A DNA stretch of 64,000 bases from Bin55 sp009840545 (GTDB taxonomy: Bacteria > Pseudomonadota > Gammaproteobacteria > Pseudomonadales > Azotimanducaceae), in NCBI GenBank assembly GCA_965208815.1, contig OZ242357.1:1674001-1738000 (forward strand), read 5' to 3'. A program made the translations under genes and the position numbers. The notes under the pieces were generated by a model. It ran no database searches. It saw only the letters and a list, made by a program, of their open reading frames with translations, and was not told the origin of the DNA. Positions within the stretch are counted from its first letter, which is position 1, and each line of letters starts with the position of its first letter. Of this stretch, positions 44,985 to 54,829 are shown one piece after another.

Positions 44985-45565
44985 AAGCGAAACTGCACAT
45001 CTTCCTCTATGACTAGCCGGGTTTCTTCCATCAGGAGGCTCATCGTACGTGAACTAACGTCTTGTTGGTCTGCAACCTCCTCCGCCATCTCTAAGTAGGA
45101 AAGGAAGTGTCGAGCTTCCGAATCGCACAGTCGTACGTAAAGATCCGCTACTTGTGGTGCAAGAACGTCTAACAAACATCTAAATCGTTCGCAACTGCGA
45201 GCCTCAATAATCGCAGCGACAATGAACAAGTCTGAGTTCGATTCTCCCGGAAGGTTTCGAACGAACGTGTGCAAACTCTTTGCGTACCGGCTTGGACTCA
45301 ATGGTCGAAATTGGTGCCCTCTTGACTCCATGAGCACCAATACTTGCTCGAAGTGTCTCATTTCTTCCCGAACAATACGCGACAGACGTGTACAAAAATC
45401 AGCTCTACCGGCGTGGCGATAAATGAGTGACAACGCCGAACTTGCGGCTTTCCGTTCGCAGTGTGCGTGATCGACCAACAGCAGATCTTCTTGATTGGCC
45501 GCAGCTTCTACCCACGTGTGCGGTGTGGGCACTTTAAGAAACTTCTCAGGAGACACGTTCAACAA
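44951..45565 (-). CDS. miaE: tRNA 2-methylthio-N6-isopentenyl adenosine-37 hydroxylase MiaE
   Basis: A 204-residue di-iron monooxygenase that hydroxylates ms2i6A37 of tRNAs. Iron ligands lie in four helices: Glu in DHAHCERKAAS, Glu-x-x-His in REEMRHFEQV, Glu in IEARSCERF, and Glu-x-x-His in DSEARHFLSYLE. It fits the MiaE family in length and order. The 3' end overlaps lpxH by 34 bases in convergent orientation. Confidence 0.93.
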   Translation of the reverse strand: MLNVSPEKFLKVPTPHTWVEAAANQEDLLLVDHAHCERKAASSALSLIYRHAGRADFCTRLSRIVREEMRHFEQVLVLMESRGHQFRPLSPSRYAKSLHTFVRNLPGESNSDLFIVAAIIEARSCERFRCLLDVLAPQVADLYVRLCDSEARHFLSYLEMAEEVADQQDVSSRTMSLLMEETRLVIEEDVQFRFHSGPPSISKH

Positions 45566-45616
45566 CCACTGTTCTTCACATAACCGTGAATTGAGGACTT
45601 TGAGCTTGCGAACGGA

Positions 45617-47143
45617 CTACGAACCTTGCAACTCGAACAAAGACGATTCTTGAGAAGATTCAAGATCACGTTGGGTCTTGGATGTGTCGTTGCGATGATC
45701 CGATAGCTCAAGAAGATAGTCCTCGTTCACGTCGATGCAGTTGTAATGTCCGTCAAATATTGAACATTCAAATCCATCAACAGTAGGGTTTCCTTCCCGC
45801 GCTGAATCGATTAAGTCGTCTAGAGTCTGGTAAACAAGCATGTCGGCATTGATAATTCGGGCGATCTGCTCCTCTGTTCGATCATTCGCTATGAACTCCT
45901 CGCTCGTCGGCATATCGATTCCAAACACATTTGGATAGCGAACAGGGGGTGCAGCTACGCCCACATACACCTTGTTAGCTCCCGCGTCTCTTGCCTGTTG
46001 AACAATCTCGTGCAACGTAGTTCCCCGTACGACAGAATCTTCGATCAAGAGTACATTCTTGTTCTCAAATTCCAGCCGAATTGCATTAAGCTTTTGTCGA
46101 ACCGACTTCCTTCGCATGGATTGACCGGGCATGATGAATGTTCGACCGATGTAGCGATTCTTGACAAATCCTTCTCTCAACTTGACGTCGAGCCGGTGAG
46201 CGACTGGAATTGCAGCCGTCCGGCTCGTTTCCGGGATGGGGATTACAACATCTATGTCGTGTCCTTTCTGGCTGAAGCGGTTCAGTACTTGGTCCGCTAG
46301 CTTGTCTCCCATTCGCAATCGCGCTTTGTAGACTGAAATGTCATCGATGACGGAGTCGGGACGAGCAAGATAGACATGCTCGAAGATGCAGGGAGTCAGT
46401 TGCGTCTCCGACGCGCAAATCTCGGAGTGCATGTGGCCATTCTCGTCAATGTATATGGCCTCTCCAGCACGAACATCCCGAACAATGTCGTAGCCCAAGA
46501 CATGCAAAGCTGCAGACTCGCTTGCAATCATATAGTCATTGGTTGCGCTTCGTCTGCAACCCACAACCAATGGTCGGATACCACGAGGATCACGGAATCC
46601 AACAATTCCGCCCCCTACGATGAGAGCAACCGCGGCGTATGCACCGCGACACACTGCGTTCACGCCGCGAACAGCTTCAAATATGTGGCTGGGATCGACC
46701 GTTTTTGAAGCCGAGAGTGCAAGCTCGTTCGCAAAGACGTTCAGAAGTGTCTCAGAGTCAGATGCGGTATTGATGTGCCGCATCACATCGCGAAAGTAGA
46801 AACGACGTAGTTCCTTGGTGTTTGTTAGGTTGCCGTTGTGCGCCATGAAAATTCCGTGAGGGGAATTCACATACATAGGTTGCGACTCTAATGAGCTGGC
46901 GCTTCCTGCTGTGGGATATCGGTTGTGTCCTAGTCCGATATTGCCTCGCAGTGTGTCGATGTCTTTCTGTCGAAACACCTCGCTGACCAAACCGTTGTCT
47001 TTGCGCATGTAACATCGGTCTTCTGAAGACGTGACGGTGACGATTCCGGCGGAATCTTGTCCTCGATGTTGTAAGACAAGCAGCGCATCGTAGATTTCCT
47101 GACTTACTGGCTGACTGCTAACAATCCCTACAACGCCACACAT
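45617..47143 (-). CDS. purF: amidophosphoribosyltransferase
   Basis: The first enzyme of purine synthesis, 508 residues. The mature N-terminus MCGVVGIVSS has the catalytic Cys2 of the glutaminase domain with no propeptide, as in the E. coli type. The PRPP-binding loop VLLIEDSVVRGTT lies near residue 366. It follows cvpA by seven bases, the standard gammaproteobacterial pair. Confidence 0.96.
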   Translation of the reverse strand: MCGVVGIVSSQPVSQEIYDALLVLQHRGQDSAGIVTVTSSEDRCYMRKDNGLVSEVFRQKDIDTLRGNIGLGHNRYPTAGSASSLESQPMYVNSPHGIFMAHNGNLTNTKELRRFYFRDVMRHINTASDSETLLNVFANELALSASKTVDPSHIFEAVRGVNAVCRGAYAAVALIVGGGIVGFRDPRGIRPLVVGCRRSATNDYMIASESAALHVLGYDIVRDVRAGEAIYIDENGHMHSEICASETQLTPCIFEHVYLARPDSVIDDISVYKARLRMGDKLADQVLNRFSQKGHDIDVVIPIPETSRTAAIPVAHRLDVKLREGFVKNRYIGRTFIMPGQSMRRKSVRQKLNAIRLEFENKNVLLIEDSVVRGTTLHEIVQQARDAGANKVYVGVAAPPVRYPNVFGIDMPTSEEFIANDRTEEQIARIINADMLVYQTLDDLIDSAREGNPTVDGFECSIFDGHYNCIDVNEDYLLELSDHRNDTSKTQRDLESSQESSLFELQGS

Positions 47144-47149
47144 CTCAAG

Positions 47150-47671
47150 TCATTTTTCTTGCGGGGGACTAGTTGAAATCCAACTAACAAATAGTTCCCA
47201 AATGTCGCGAACAATGTGTTCGAACTGCATGAGGTGGGTGAGCAAAAACGAATCTTTGAGAATTTCGTTGTTAGTGGACTTCAGATTGAAAATTATACCG
47301 ACTGCAATGAGAATGAAACATCCCCTCAAAATTCCAAACAGGAATCCTAAACCCTTGTCGACACCTTCGAGTCCAATGCGCACAAGCGACTCTTTGACAA
47401 GTGACTGAACAAATGCACCAACTACCAACACGACAATCAATATGATTGTCGATCCAACGGCTTGTGGGATCCACGCCTTATCCAAGGCAATACTTGAAAA
47501 CATCCAGTCCCCGAGTTGCTTGCCCAGAATAATGGCGCAAATCACACCAACAACCCAGCTTGTTAGCGAGATGAGCTCGCTGAGGAATCCGTTGCGCCAG
47601 CCAAACAGACTTGACACGAGAATTACGACAAGAAGCCCAATGTCGAGTGCGCTGAAGGTCAGAGCTTCCAT
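47150..47671 (-). CDS. cvpA: CvpA family membrane protein
   Basis: A 173-residue inner-membrane protein with four hydrophobic helices (about residues 9-28, 33-52, 66-90 and 104-126). The segment LVVILVSSLFGWRNGFLSELISL is typical of CvpA. Family members affect colicin V production and envelope stress tolerance; the molecular function is unclear. It is placed directly upstream of purF and downstream of the SPOR-domain gene. Confidence 0.93.
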   Translation of the reverse strand: MEALTFSALDIGLLVVILVSSLFGWRNGFLSELISLTSWVVGVICAIILGKQLGDWMFSSIALDKAWIPQAVGSTIILIVVLVVGAFVQSLVKESLVRIGLEGVDKGLGFLFGILRGCFILIAVGIIFNLKSTNNEILKDSFLLTHLMQFEHIVRDIWELFVSWISTSPPQEK

Positions 47672-47682
47672 ATTTTCCGGTG

Positions 47683-48207
47683 TTAGTAGTCGAACCCCAC
47701 AACTATGGGATCTACTTGATAGCTTTCGTGGAACTGAGCAACTGTATTCTGTGCGTCTTCGCGCTTGATGTAAGGACCCGCAACGACTCTATGAACTCTG
47801 CTCTTGTTGACCATCGCACTTGAAATCCACGCTCTGTGTCCGTCTGACTCGACAGTTGCTTTAAGACTCTCCGCATTTTCTAGATTGGCAAAACTGGCAA
47901 GTTGCACGGCCCACTGTGTTGCTCCATCGGCATTGAAGATCAGAACGGGTTCTCCGACACGGTTGCCAGTTTCTGCTAAATATCCGTCTTCCACTATGGA
48001 TGAAACCACTTGCTCGGCTCGATCAATCTGACGTGGATCCGGGACATCTAGTATGGGAGGCTCGAAATGGTCTAAGTCCGCCTGTTCCATTGGCGGAATG
48101 TCGAAATCGAGCTCCACGGGTTTGTCGAAGAACATGGGGACAACAATAACCAGCAGGGAGGCAAGGAATACGCCACCGATGATTCTGTTTCGCGTTCTTT
48201 CTGTCAT
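47683..48207 (-). CDS. dedD: SPOR-domain protein, DedD-like
   Basis: A 174-residue cell-division-associated protein. It has an N-terminal membrane helix (about residues 8-25), a Pro/acidic linker, and a C-terminal SPOR domain (about residues 95-170; WAVQLASFANLENAESLKA to RVVAGPYIKREDAQNTVAQF) that binds denuded peptidoglycan at the septum. Its position between folC and cvpA identifies it as dedD; sequence alone would only say SPOR protein. Confidence 0.88.
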   Translation of the reverse strand: MTERTRNRIIGGVFLASLLVIVVPMFFDKPVELDFDIPPMEQADLDHFEPPILDVPDPRQIDRAEQVVSSIVEDGYLAETGNRVGEPVLIFNADGATQWAVQLASFANLENAESLKATVESDGHRAWISSAMVNKSRVHRVVAGPYIKREDAQNTVAQFHESYQVDPIVVGFDY

Positions 48208-48208
48208 G

Positions 48209-49513
48209 TCAACCTCGGCGTTCCATGCCGATCGTGATCATATTTCTGACACGACTCACCAGTTCAAACGATCCTGCAACCAGAATTAAGCCGTGCGGGC
48301 TGCTTGAGCCCACCAAGTAGTCTAACGCAACTTCAAGGTCGGGTTCAACTCGTACAGACTTAGGATACAACTTTTTTGCAAGTTCTTCAGCAGTTTGTCC
48401 ACGATGTCCTAATGTCGACGTGACTGCAACTTTACGGTTTGGGAGGTCCAAGGCTTCCAATATTCCAGCTGCATCCTTGTCTTTCATACATGCAAAGAGC
48501 AAGCCAATATCTCGGCTGGGATACAGGAGGTCCAACTGCGTTCGAGTGTACTTCGCGGCGTCTGGGTTGTGTCCTACATCCAACAACCAGTCCCGATCAC
48601 AGTAGCGCATGAGTTCCATACGGCCGGGAAGAGCGCACACGCTCAAATCGGTCGATCTCATCTGGTCGAATTCGTCTTCCAAAACAACGACTGTCTGTAG
48701 TGCCAGTGCGGCAGAATCCGGCATCGTTGGCAGGTACTTGTATGAGAACGAAGTCTCAGACTCACCGTCTTTCGCCCGGCACGACCAAAATCCCTCGGAA
48801 GTCTTGGCATGAACAAATTCATGGTTGGCCAGATACAGAGGACACTCGAGCTCGCGTGCACGACTCAACACCGAAGCCACAGGAATTTCGTCTCCATAGA
48901 CCAAAGGGACTCCTGCTTGAAGGATTCCCGCTTTTTCAGACCCGATGGTTTCTCGATCTGATCCAAGTATGTGAGAGTGGTCCAATCCAATATTTGTTAT
49001 TACAGTAATGTCACGGTCCGCAACGTTGCAGGTGTCGAGTCTTCCCCCAAGTCCCACTTCGAGAATCGCTCGGTCAACTTGCTCGCGTTTGAATACGTCG
49101 AGTGCGGCTAGTGTTGCCCACTCGAAGTATGTCAATGGAATTCCTTCTCTGACTTGTTCAATGGTCTCGAACGAGTGAACGATTTCTGTGTCCGAAACTG
49201 GTTTGCCGGATACTCGGATGCGTTCGTTGTACTGTTCGAAGTGGGGAGAAATCGTCGCGCCGACTTTGAGGTAGCAGCCTTGCAACAATTGCTCGAGATA
49301 GCGAACGGTCGATCCCTTGCCGTTTGTTCCCGCGACAATGACTGATTTCGTAGCAGGATTCGTTAGTTGAAGACGACGCGCAAGAATCTTCGAACGATGT
49401 AGACCGGTTGGCTTATGCTTGTGGTGTTCCTCGACGATCCAATCTAGCCATCGAGCCAGCTGAGGTGTCACTCTCGTCCTTATGTCTTGTGGAGAATTGT
49501 TCTTGAAGTACAA
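48209..49513 (-). CDS. folC: dihydrofolate synthase / folylpolyglutamate synthase
   Basis: A 434-residue Mur-ligase-type enzyme. The P-loop is VIVAGTNGKGSTVRYLEQ (near residues 58-75), the omega region TISPHFEQYNERIRV, the central LEVGLGGRLDTCN, and the C-terminal domain with DVGHNPDAAKYT. It makes dihydrofolate and adds glutamates to folates. It ends two bases before the SPOR-domain gene. In related genomes accD precedes it, but here it is preceded by a 121-base gap and truA. Confidence 0.94.
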   Translation of the reverse strand: MYFKNNSPQDIRTRVTPQLARWLDWIVEEHHKHKPTGLHRSKILARRLQLTNPATKSVIVAGTNGKGSTVRYLEQLLQGCYLKVGATISPHFEQYNERIRVSGKPVSDTEIVHSFETIEQVREGIPLTYFEWATLAALDVFKREQVDRAILEVGLGGRLDTCNVADRDITVITNIGLDHSHILGSDRETIGSEKAGILQAGVPLVYGDEIPVASVLSRARELECPLYLANHEFVHAKTSEGFWSCRAKDGESETSFSYKYLPTMPDSAALALQTVVVLEDEFDQMRSTDLSVCALPGRMELMRYCDRDWLLDVGHNPDAAKYTRTQLDLLYPSRDIGLLFACMKDKDAAGILEALDLPNRKVAVTSTLGHRGQTAEELAKKLYPKSVRVEPDLEVALDYLVGSSSPHGLILVAGSFELVSRVRNMITIGMERRG

Positions 49514-49634
49514 CGAGTAGTCTGATTGATGTCTAACAAAAAAATATCAACTCAATTCATGCAACTCGTCAGAACCTCTCCAGTACCGCTCTTCTGATTC
49601 TCGAATGGGGTGATGGTTCCTGTATTAGCGTTAG

Positions 49635-50492
49635 TCAATTTACACCGGTGGGTCTGACATCTGGAAAGTCCGTAGCGTCAAAACTAGGTAAGCTAGCAGT
49701 AGGACCCAACAGTCGAGGAGTGTGCAACAAACTCAATTCTCGCGATTCCGAATAGGCAACTTGCGCCAGATAGAGGCCCATCGGAGGTGCAGTTGGAGGA
49801 GCTAACGAGCGATTCTTAGCACTCAGCAGTGCCGACAAACTATTGACTTCTCCGCGCGACACACCGAGCAACGCACTAGCGATGTTTCTAACCATCCTGA
49901 AGAGAAATGCATTTGCAATGATGTCGAGAACCACCAACTCGGAGAATCGACGAACAGAAATCCTGTGTACGCATCGAAACGGTGTTAGCGACTGACAATT
50001 TGCTGCTCGGAATGAAGTAAAGTCCTGTTCTCCAATAAGACACTGTGCACTTTCGTCCATTCGTTCCGCATCCAGTTCGAAAGGAACCCAATGGGCCAAG
50101 TCTTTTTCAATTGCCGGGACTATTGGACTCATTCCTAGAACATAGATGTATCGACGCCACCTAGCCGATCTCCTAGGATCGAATTGTCTGTCTACCTGCT
50201 GAACGGAGTGAACCCGAACATCCTCGGGCAGCAGCGAGTTAGTACCCAGAATCCATGCAGAAGATTGCCGCTCCGCATCTGTCCTAAAACTAATGACCTG
50301 ACTAGTGGCGTGGACGCCCGAATCAGTTCTTCCCGCAAATAAGACTGCGACTTTCTCATCAGCAATGTTCGAAAGTGCGCTCTCAAGTACTGATTGCACC
50401 GTCCGTTGCTGCGGTTGATATTGGCTTCCATTGAAATTCTTGCCCAAGTACTCGATTCCAAGGGCAATGTGGTGGAGTTTCGCGGCAGTCAT
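49635..50492 (-). CDS. truA: tRNA pseudouridine(38-40) synthase
   Basis: A 285-residue pseudouridine synthase. The catalytic Asp57 lies in AGRTDSGVHATSQV. Other matches are IEYLGKNFNGSQ at the start, DFTSFRAANCQSLTP and NAFLFRMVRNIASALLGVSRGE toward the C-terminus. It modifies the tRNA anticodon stem. It lies 44 bases after asd; the fimV gene usually found between them is absent. Confidence 0.95.
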   Translation of the reverse strand: MTAAKLHHIALGIEYLGKNFNGSQYQPQQRTVQSVLESALSNIADEKVAVLFAGRTDSGVHATSQVISFRTDAERQSSAWILGTNSLLPEDVRVHSVQQVDRQFDPRRSARWRRYIYVLGMSPIVPAIEKDLAHWVPFELDAERMDESAQCLIGEQDFTSFRAANCQSLTPFRCVHRISVRRFSELVVLDIIANAFLFRMVRNIASALLGVSRGEVNSLSALLSAKNRSLAPPTAPPMGLYLAQVAYSESRELSLLHTPRLLGPTASLPSFDATDFPDVRPTGVN

Positions 50493-50536
50493 CTGACCAA
50501 GAACAAGGACTCGACACTCACTAAAGAAGAGTGCAG

Positions 50537-51556
50537 TTAGGCGATGAGTGGAACGAGATTTTCCGCAATTTGAATGCTATTGAGGGCTGCTCCCTTTCGA
50601 ACATTGTCCGACACGACCCAGAGGTTGAGGCCGCGATCATGCGAAATGTCCTCGCGAACACGACCAACATAAACGGGATCTTTGCCAGCTGCGTGGACAA
50701 CTGCTGTCGGATATCCCCCAGGGGTTCGCTCGTCGATGAGCTCAATATTCTCATCCTCCCGCAACAGCCGTTGCGCCTCTTGAACCGAGATCTTCTCGCA
50801 GGTCTCTATGTGAACAGCCTCGGAGTGCCCATAAAACACCGGGATACGAACGCACGTGGGATTAACTTTGATATTGGGATCTTCAAAGATCTTTTGGGTC
50901 TCCCAGACCATTTTCATCTCTTCGAGGGTGTAGCCATTCTCCTTGAAGTCGTTTATTTGGGGTATGGCGTTGAATGCGATTTGTACCGGTTCGACCTCTG
51001 GTTCGAACTCTTTTGCATTCAATATATTTGCAGTTTGCAAGGCCAATTCCCGAATTGCTTTGGAGCCTGCTCCTGAAACAGCCTGATAGGTAGCGACGTT
51101 GATCCGTTCAATTCCTACAGCATCGTAAATGGGTTTGAGTGCTACAACCATTTGAATGGTCGAGCAATTTGGATTTGCAATGATTCTTTGGTCTAGTCCA
51201 TTCTTGATACGGTGGGAATTTACCTCAGGTACTACAAGAGGAATGCCATCGTCATAGCGAAATTGAGAAGTGTTGTCGATGACTACAGCACCAGATTCGG
51301 CCGCTCTTGGTGCGTGTACTTTGGATACAGAACTTCCAGCCGAAAATAGCGCAATCTGGGTGTTGGCAAAGTCAAAGTCTTCTAGTTCTTCAATGCGGAC
51401 GTAGTGATCCTTGAACCAAACCCGTTTGCCCGCTGAACGGCTGCTTGCCAAGAGACTCAATTCACCCACAGGAAACTCTCTTTGCTCTAGCAATTCACAC
51501 AGAACTTCGCCAACTGCACCAGTTGCACCGGCAACCGCAACGTTCAACGATTCCAT
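50537..51556 (-). CDS. asd: aspartate-semialdehyde dehydrogenase
   Basis: A 339-residue NADPH enzyme of the lysine/threonine/methionine branch. It has the nucleotide-binding GATGAVGEV near residue 10, active-site Cys131 in IANPNCSTIQM, and the His-containing RIPVFYGHSEAVHIET near residue 240. The ATG at 51556 overlaps the leuB stop (TGATG); a GTG one codon earlier is also possible. It is coupled to leuB. Confidence 0.96.
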   Translation of the reverse strand: MESLNVAVAGATGAVGEVLCELLEQREFPVGELSLLASSRSAGKRVWFKDHYVRIEELEDFDFANTQIALFSAGSSVSKVHAPRAAESGAVVIDNTSQFRYDDGIPLVVPEVNSHRIKNGLDQRIIANPNCSTIQMVVALKPIYDAVGIERINVATYQAVSGAGSKAIRELALQTANILNAKEFEPEVEPVQIAFNAIPQINDFKENGYTLEEMKMVWETQKIFEDPNIKVNPTCVRIPVFYGHSEAVHIETCEKISVQEAQRLLREDENIELIDERTPGGYPTAVVHAAGKDPVYVGRVREDISHDRGLNLWVVSDNVRKGAALNSIQIAENLVPLIA

Positions 51557-52653
51557 CACGAGCTCTTCAACTGACCAATTACTTCATCAGCCATCTGATC
51601 AGTTCCGACCAGCAAACACTCGGCAGATGGGTCAAGCGGCATGATATCTCCGGTACGGAGACCCTGCTCCAGCACTCGATGCACTGCAACTTCGATGGAC
51701 TCGGCAACATGAGCCGCGTCAAGGCTGTAACGAAACATCATCGCTATCGACAAAATCATTGCTAATGGATTGGCGATGTTTTGCCCAGCAATATCCGGTG
51801 CCGTGCCATGCACGGGCTCATATAGACCTCTATTGCTTGAGTTGAGCGATGCCGAAGGAAGCATTCCCAACGAACCAGTAAGCATTGCTGCAACATCGGA
51901 CAAGATGTCCCCAAACATGTTGCCCGTGACAATAACGTCGAATTGCTTCGGTTGTCTAACCAATTGCATTGCAGCGTTGTCAACGTACAAGTGACTTAGT
52001 TCGACGTCTGTGTATTCCGAATGCACTTCGCACACAACATCTCGCCACAGTTGAGTGACCTCTAGTACATTGGCTTTGTCCACGGAGCAGAGCTTTCCGC
52101 TACGCTTACGAGCCAGCTCAAAAGCAACTTTGGACACTCGTTCGATTTCAGACTCGTCATACACAAACGTGTTGAACCCTCGTCTCAGGTTGTCTCGAGT
52201 CTCTATTCCTCGTGGTTCACCGAAATAGACACCACCGGTCAGTTCTCGAACGATGAGTATGTCCAAGTCCGAAACAAGCTCGGATTTCAAAGTGGACGCC
52301 TCGGATAACGGACCAAATGTCAATGCGGGTCGAAGGTTTGCAAAGCAATCCAGTCCGGCCCGAAGACCTAACAGTCCCTTTTCGGGCTTTTGGTCTACGG
52401 GCAGGTCGTCCCACTTGGGTCCTCCTACTGCACCTAGAAGCACAGCATCCGACTCCTGCGCTTGTATCAGAGTTTCTTCTGTCATCGGCACGCCATGTCG
52501 GTCAATAGAGCAACCCCCAAAGTCGGCATACACCAGTCGAAGCTCAACCGAATCATCGACTGCGGCGTTCATCACGCGAATCGCGTGGGGCATTATTTCT
52601 GCACCGATACCGTCACCAGAGAGCACCAATAAGTCGAAGGAACGCTCGGTCAT
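51556..52653 (-). CDS. leuB: 3-isopropylmalate dehydrogenase
   Basis: A 365-residue leucine-biosynthesis enzyme. Conserved parts are LLSGDGIGAEIMP-like at the start (LVLSGDGIGAEI), GAVGGPKWDDLP, GGVYFGEPRG, and DNAAMQLVRQPKQFDVIVTG followed by NMFGDILSDVAAML. The ATG at 52653 overlaps the leuD stop (ATGA), although the frame is open seven codons upstream. It oxidises and decarboxylates 3-isopropylmalate. Confidence 0.97.
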   Translation of the reverse strand: MTERSFDLLVLSGDGIGAEIMPHAIRVMNAAVDDSVELRLVYADFGGCSIDRHGVPMTEETLIQAQESDAVLLGAVGGPKWDDLPVDQKPEKGLLGLRAGLDCFANLRPALTFGPLSEASTLKSELVSDLDILIVRELTGGVYFGEPRGIETRDNLRRGFNTFVYDESEIERVSKVAFELARKRSGKLCSVDKANVLEVTQLWRDVVCEVHSEYTDVELSHLYVDNAAMQLVRQPKQFDVIVTGNMFGDILSDVAAMLTGSLGMLPSASLNSSNRGLYEPVHGTAPDIAGQNIANPLAMILSIAMMFRYSLDAAHVAESIEVAVHRVLEQGLRTGDIMPLDPSAECLLVGTDQMADEVIGQLKSS

Positions 52654-53291
52654 GGATTGTCCGTGAAGAGCCATGGCATAGTGCGTTGATGCTGTCGTTC
52701 GAACTTGCGAATCATGTCGGTCTCCCGCAATGTCAATCCAATCTCGTCCATTCCCTCCAAGAGACGCTTTCGGGAACCTGAGTCAATTGAGAACGAAATG
52801 GATTCTGTGTTCTCATAAGTGACTCTTTGATTTTCCAAGTCAACATTGGCGGTCAGCGGTTTACTACTAGAAGCTGCGACGAAAATCTGCGCGACCTGCT
52901 CTTCTGGCAATGGCACAGGCAACAACCCGTTGTTGACACAGTTGTTGTAGAAGATGTCAGCAAAGGATGGTGCAATCACACAACGAATGCCATATTGCAT
53001 CAAAGACCAAACTGCATGCTCACGACTTGAACCACAACCAAAGTTTCGTCTGGCAAGTAGGATCGAAGCATTCCTGTAACGTGAGTCGTTGAGTACAAAT
53101 TGCGGGTTCTCTTGACGATTTGTTTTTCCGATCTCGCCCTCGTCCAGGAACCTCCAAGCATCAAACAGGTTCTCGCCGAACCCGGTCCTCTTCACAGACT
53201 TCAGAAACTGCTTTGGAATTATTTGGTCTGTATCGACGTTGGCCCTATCCAATGGAACAACGACACCTTCGTGATTGCGAAAAGACTGCAC
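52650..53291 (-). CDS. leuD: 3-isopropylmalate dehydratase, small subunit
   Basis: A 213-residue subunit. It has the small-subunit motifs VPLDRANVDTDQIIPKQFLK near the N-terminus and ILLARRNFGCGSSREHAVWSL near residue 65. It pairs with LeuC for isomerisation of isopropylmalate. It starts 12 bases after leuC. Confidence 0.97.
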   Translation of the reverse strand: MQSFRNHEGVVVPLDRANVDTDQIIPKQFLKSVKRTGFGENLFDAWRFLDEGEIGKTNRQENPQFVLNDSRYRNASILLARRNFGCGSSREHAVWSLMQYGIRCVIAPSFADIFYNNCVNNGLLPVPLPEEQVAQIFVAASSSKPLTANVDLENQRVTYENTESISFSIDSGSRKRLLEGMDEIGLTLRETDMIRKFERQHQRTMPWLFTDNP

Positions 53292-53303
53292 CTCGACTCT
53301 CCG

Positions 53304-54716
53304 CTATAAGTACTCGCGTACGTCCGCAATCTTGCCAGCGATTGCGCTGGCGGCAGCTGTTGCCGGGCTTACCAGGTGCGTTCGCCCCATGTGTCCCTGA
53401 CGACCCTCGAAGTTTCGATTCGATGTAGAAGCACACCGTTCTCCCGGATAGAGACGATCATTGTTCATTGCAAGGCACATAGAGCAACCTGGTTCACGCC
53501 ATTCGAAACCTGCTCGTTTGAAGACCTCATCGAGTCCTTCTTGCTCGGCCTGCTTTTTGACTAAACCAGATCCCGGAACCACAAAGGCGTTCTTGATGTT
53601 GGAAGCCACTTTCCTTCCACGCGCTATCGACGCCGCTTGCCTCAAGTCCTCAATTCGAGCGTTGGTACAGGAACCGATGAACACTTTGTCAAGAATCACT
53701 TCCGAGATGGGTGTTCCAGGAGTTAGGTCCATATATTCCAAGGCGCGACCTACGGTTTCCGATTTCGCCTCATCACTAAAATCGTCCGAACTCGGCACTA
53801 CCTCGTCAATGCCGATGACCAACTCAGGGTTTGTTCCCCAACTGACCTGTGGTGCAAGCTCTGTCACGTCCAGTTCCACTGTTGTGTCGAAATTGGCATT
53901 GCTGTCGGTGTTCAGCTGAAGCCAGTAGTCAACCGCTTCATGCCAAAGTCCTCCTTTTGGTGCGAAAGGACGCGACTCCAGATAGACAACTGTCCTCTCG
54001 TCAATGCCCATTAGTCCCGCTCGAGCACCCGCTTCAATGGACATGTTGCAGATTGTCATACGCCCTTCCAGCGAAAGACTGGATACGACATCTCCGCAGT
54101 ACTCTATCGTGTGCCCAGTTGCTCCGGCAGTTCCAATTTGTCGAATAAGTGCTAAAACGATGTCCTTGGCACTGCAGGACTCATTCAACGGTCCTTGAAT
54201 GTGAACACACATGTTCCTGCTTTTCTGTTGAACTAGACATTGGGTAGCTAAGACGTGCTCTACTTCAGATGTGCCAATTCCGTGTGCGAGTGCACCGAAC
54301 GCACCGTGGGTTGAAGTGTGCGAATCCCCGCACACTATGGTCATTCCAGGCAAGGTAGCACCTTGTTCCGGACCGACTACATGTACGATACCTTGTCGGT
54401 GATCCAACATGTCGAAGTATCGAATGTTGAACGAATCGCAGTTCGTATTCAACACTTCGACTTGCTCCCTTGCGATTGGATCAGCGATTCCTTTCACTCC
54501 TTCAGACCGGTCAGTAGTGGGAATGCTGTGGTCGACGGTCGCTAAGTTCGCATCGAGTCTCCAAGGCTTTCTCGACGCCAAGGTAAGACCTTCAAAGGCT
54601 TGAGGAGAGGTTACCTCGTGCAGAAGGTGTCGGTCGATGTAGAGCAAGTCAAGGCCGTCCTCTCTCGTCCCGACGTGGTGGCTATCCCAGATTTTGTCGT
54701 ACAAGGTGCGCGGCAT
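53304..54716 (-). CDS. leuC: 3-isopropylmalate dehydratase, large subunit
   Basis: A 470-residue aconitase-type Fe-S enzyme. Cluster-binding cysteines lie in FIGSCTNARIEDL and EPGCSMCLAMN. Substrate segments are CGDSHTSTHGAFGA and the N-terminal MPRTLYDKIWDSH. It is the first gene of the leuCDB-asd transcription unit. Confidence 0.97.
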   Translation of the reverse strand: MPRTLYDKIWDSHHVGTREDGLDLLYIDRHLLHEVTSPQAFEGLTLASRKPWRLDANLATVDHSIPTTDRSEGVKGIADPIAREQVEVLNTNCDSFNIRYFDMLDHRQGIVHVVGPEQGATLPGMTIVCGDSHTSTHGAFGALAHGIGTSEVEHVLATQCLVQQKSRNMCVHIQGPLNESCSAKDIVLALIRQIGTAGATGHTIEYCGDVVSSLSLEGRMTICNMSIEAGARAGLMGIDERTVVYLESRPFAPKGGLWHEAVDYWLQLNTDSNANFDTTVELDVTELAPQVSWGTNPELVIGIDEVVPSSDDFSDEAKSETVGRALEYMDLTPGTPISEVILDKVFIGSCTNARIEDLRQAASIARGRKVASNIKNAFVVPGSGLVKKQAEQEGLDEVFKRAGFEWREPGCSMCLAMNNDRLYPGERCASTSNRNFEGRQGHMGRTHLVSPATAAASAIAGKIADVREYL

Positions 54717-54784
54717 ACTCGATCTGAACCCGTTACGGGAGGATTTTTTCGGGAGTCTTAGGCAAGATCACCCAAGGAATGCAG

Positions 54785-54790
54785 ATTATA
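54785..54790 (-). promoter_or_regulatory. candidate -10 box of leuCDB-asd
   Basis: On the minus strand a perfect TATAAT lies about 69 bases upstream of the leuC ATG. The -35 region (around cagatt) is a poor match, so an activator may be needed. No run of Leu codons or attenuator is visible in the short leader. Confidence 0.3.
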
Positions 54791-54829
54791 GAAACGAAAG
54801 CTCTAGTAATCTGAGTTTTTGCTTTGCAG

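Noticed and set aside
54717..54829. leu operon leader peptide or attenuator
   Set aside because: No short frame with clustered Leu codons and no terminator hairpin is visible between the candidate -10 box and leuC.
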